Origin: an uncultured Acidobacteriota bacterium | GTDB lineage: Bacteria > Acidobacteriota > Terriglobia > Bryobacterales > Bryobacteraceae | Direction of reading: 5' to 3' | Assembly: GCA_937952345.1 (NCBI GenBank) | Contig: CALFYN010000554.1 | Span: forward strand, 1-5,594 | DNA: 5,594 nt | The notes under the pieces: generated by a model | The model's database searches: none | Seen by the model: the letters and a program-made list of their open reading frames with translations, nothing else | What the model was told of the DNA's origin: nothing | Position numbers and translations under genes: made by a program | Shown: positions 5,247 to 5,594 of the stretch, piece by piece | Layout of the letters: each line of letters begins with the position of its first letter | Numbering within the stretch: position 1 is the first letter of the stretch

Positions 5247-5594
5247 TCAACCTTTCTCCGCCCGCTGCAGTCTCTCTAAGGCGCGCTCCATGGACTGCGC
5301 CACCGACCCCAGCGAAATCCCAAGGATGCCCGCGATTTCCCTGTATTTCAATCCTTCCGCCCGCAGATGAACACACGCCCGGTCCTGCGGCGCCAGAGCA
5401 TTCACTACCGCCATCAATCTGCGCTGCCTCTGCGAAGAAGCGGCCCGATCTTCCGGACTTGGCGAAGGGTCAAGATGCCCGTTTTCGTCGCTGTCTAACG
5501 CCACGCTCCGGTACAACCTGCCGCGCGCCTTCAATCCCATCAGATGCCCGGTTCGAGACACCCACGCTTTCAGGTTCGTTCTCGGCTTCTCGTC
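5247..5594 (-). CDS. ECF RNA polymerase sigma factor, C-terminal part (5' end outside window)
   Basis: The minus-strand frame is open to the window edge, giving 115 visible residues. A GTG at 5559-5561 is in frame but is not the start, because the N-L-K-A-W motif typical of the end of sigma region 2 is encoded upstream of it. Seen: the region 2.4-like N-L-K-A-W-V-S-R-T-G-H-L (7-18), a variable acidic linker with P-S-P-E-D (45-49), and region 4. Region 4 has a helix L-M-A-V-V-N-A-L-A-P-Q-D-R (60-72) and the helix-turn-helix G-L-K-Y-R-E-I-A-G-I-L-G-I-S-L-G-S-V-A-Q (81-100), which would read the -35 element. The ending S-M-E-R-A-L-E-R-L replaces the more common S-R-L-x-R-A form. The stop lies 5 bases before the anti-sigma ATG, the usual sigma/anti-sigma operon arrangement. 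Its promoter and the rest of region 2 lie outside the window. Confidence 0.88.
   Translation of the reverse strand, partial: DEKPRTNLKAWVSRTGHLMGLKARGRLYRSVALDSDENGHLDPSPSPEDRAASSQRQRRLMAVVNALAPQDRACVHLRAEGLKYREIAGILGISLGSVAQSMERALERLQRAEKG
5251..5259 (-). promoter_or_regulatory. Ribosome binding site for the anti-sigma gene
   Basis: The minus strand reads GGAGAAAGG, ending 9 bases before the ATG at 5239-5241 and lying in the last codons of the sigma factor gene. It supports the 264-residue start over the longer open frame and suggests that sigma and anti-sigma are translated from one mRNA with coupling. Confidence 0.65.

Noticed and set aside
5242..5376. A longer version of the anti-sigma protein starting at 5376.
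   Set aside because: The extra 45 codons overlap the sigma factor helix-turn-helix region in another frame; a Shine-Dalgarno supports the ATG at 5239-5241.
5247..5561. A short 104-codon stand-alone helix-turn-helix protein starting at the GTG at 5559-5561.
   Set aside because: The frame stays open to the window edge and the preceding codons encode N-L-K-A-W, a sigma region 2 motif, so this is part of a longer sigma factor.

Overview
This is a gene-dense, GC-rich bacterial window carrying seven protein genes, two of them cut by the window edges. Only about 65 of the 5594 bases lie between genes. No tRNA, rRNA, CRISPR array, insertion sequence or convincing intrinsic terminator was seen. The best taxonomic guess is an Acidobacteriota of the Solibacter/Bryobacter type. 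It rests on the style of the ECF sigma/anti-sigma pair (C-terminal domain with a T-P-G-A region and an N-L-W-P motif), the SGSH-like sulfatase with a twin-arginine-like leader, and the transporters. This is inference from recalled family resemblance, not from a search.

Left part (1-1596): the end of an anion:cation-symporter-type MFS transporter (+) meets a two-gene minus-strand operon tail to tail. In that operon a GNAT N-acetyltransferase is followed, with an 8-base overlap and an excellent internal Shine-Dalgarno, by a DUF2721 membrane protein.

Middle (1597-2904): a 30-base divergent spacer separates the acetyltransferase from a complete 425-residue MFS transporter resembling the sugar/FHS-like group (+).

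Right part (2906-5594), all on the minus strand, read from right to left: the C-terminal part of an ECF RNA polymerase sigma factor; 5 bases later a membrane anti-sigma-like protein with an H-x3-C-x2-C zinc motif, one membrane helix and an extracytoplasmic domain that looks like a degenerate HNH-type fold; and 26 bases later an exported sulfatase of the heparan N-sulfatase (SGSH-like) type. The sulfatase stop is one base from the stop of the MFS transporter.

A plausible reading is that the sigma/anti-sigma pair senses an envelope or redox signal, and that the co-oriented sulfatase desulfates a sulfated sugar or glycan outside the cytoplasm. The facing MFS transporter could import a sugar product, but this link is only positional. 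The most notable signals are the unusual output domain of the anti-sigma protein, the ECF-sulfatase linkage, and a TATACT box placed 6 and 8 bases before the start codons of the MFS and sulfatase genes, both of which lack a usable Shine-Dalgarno (candidate leaderless mRNAs).
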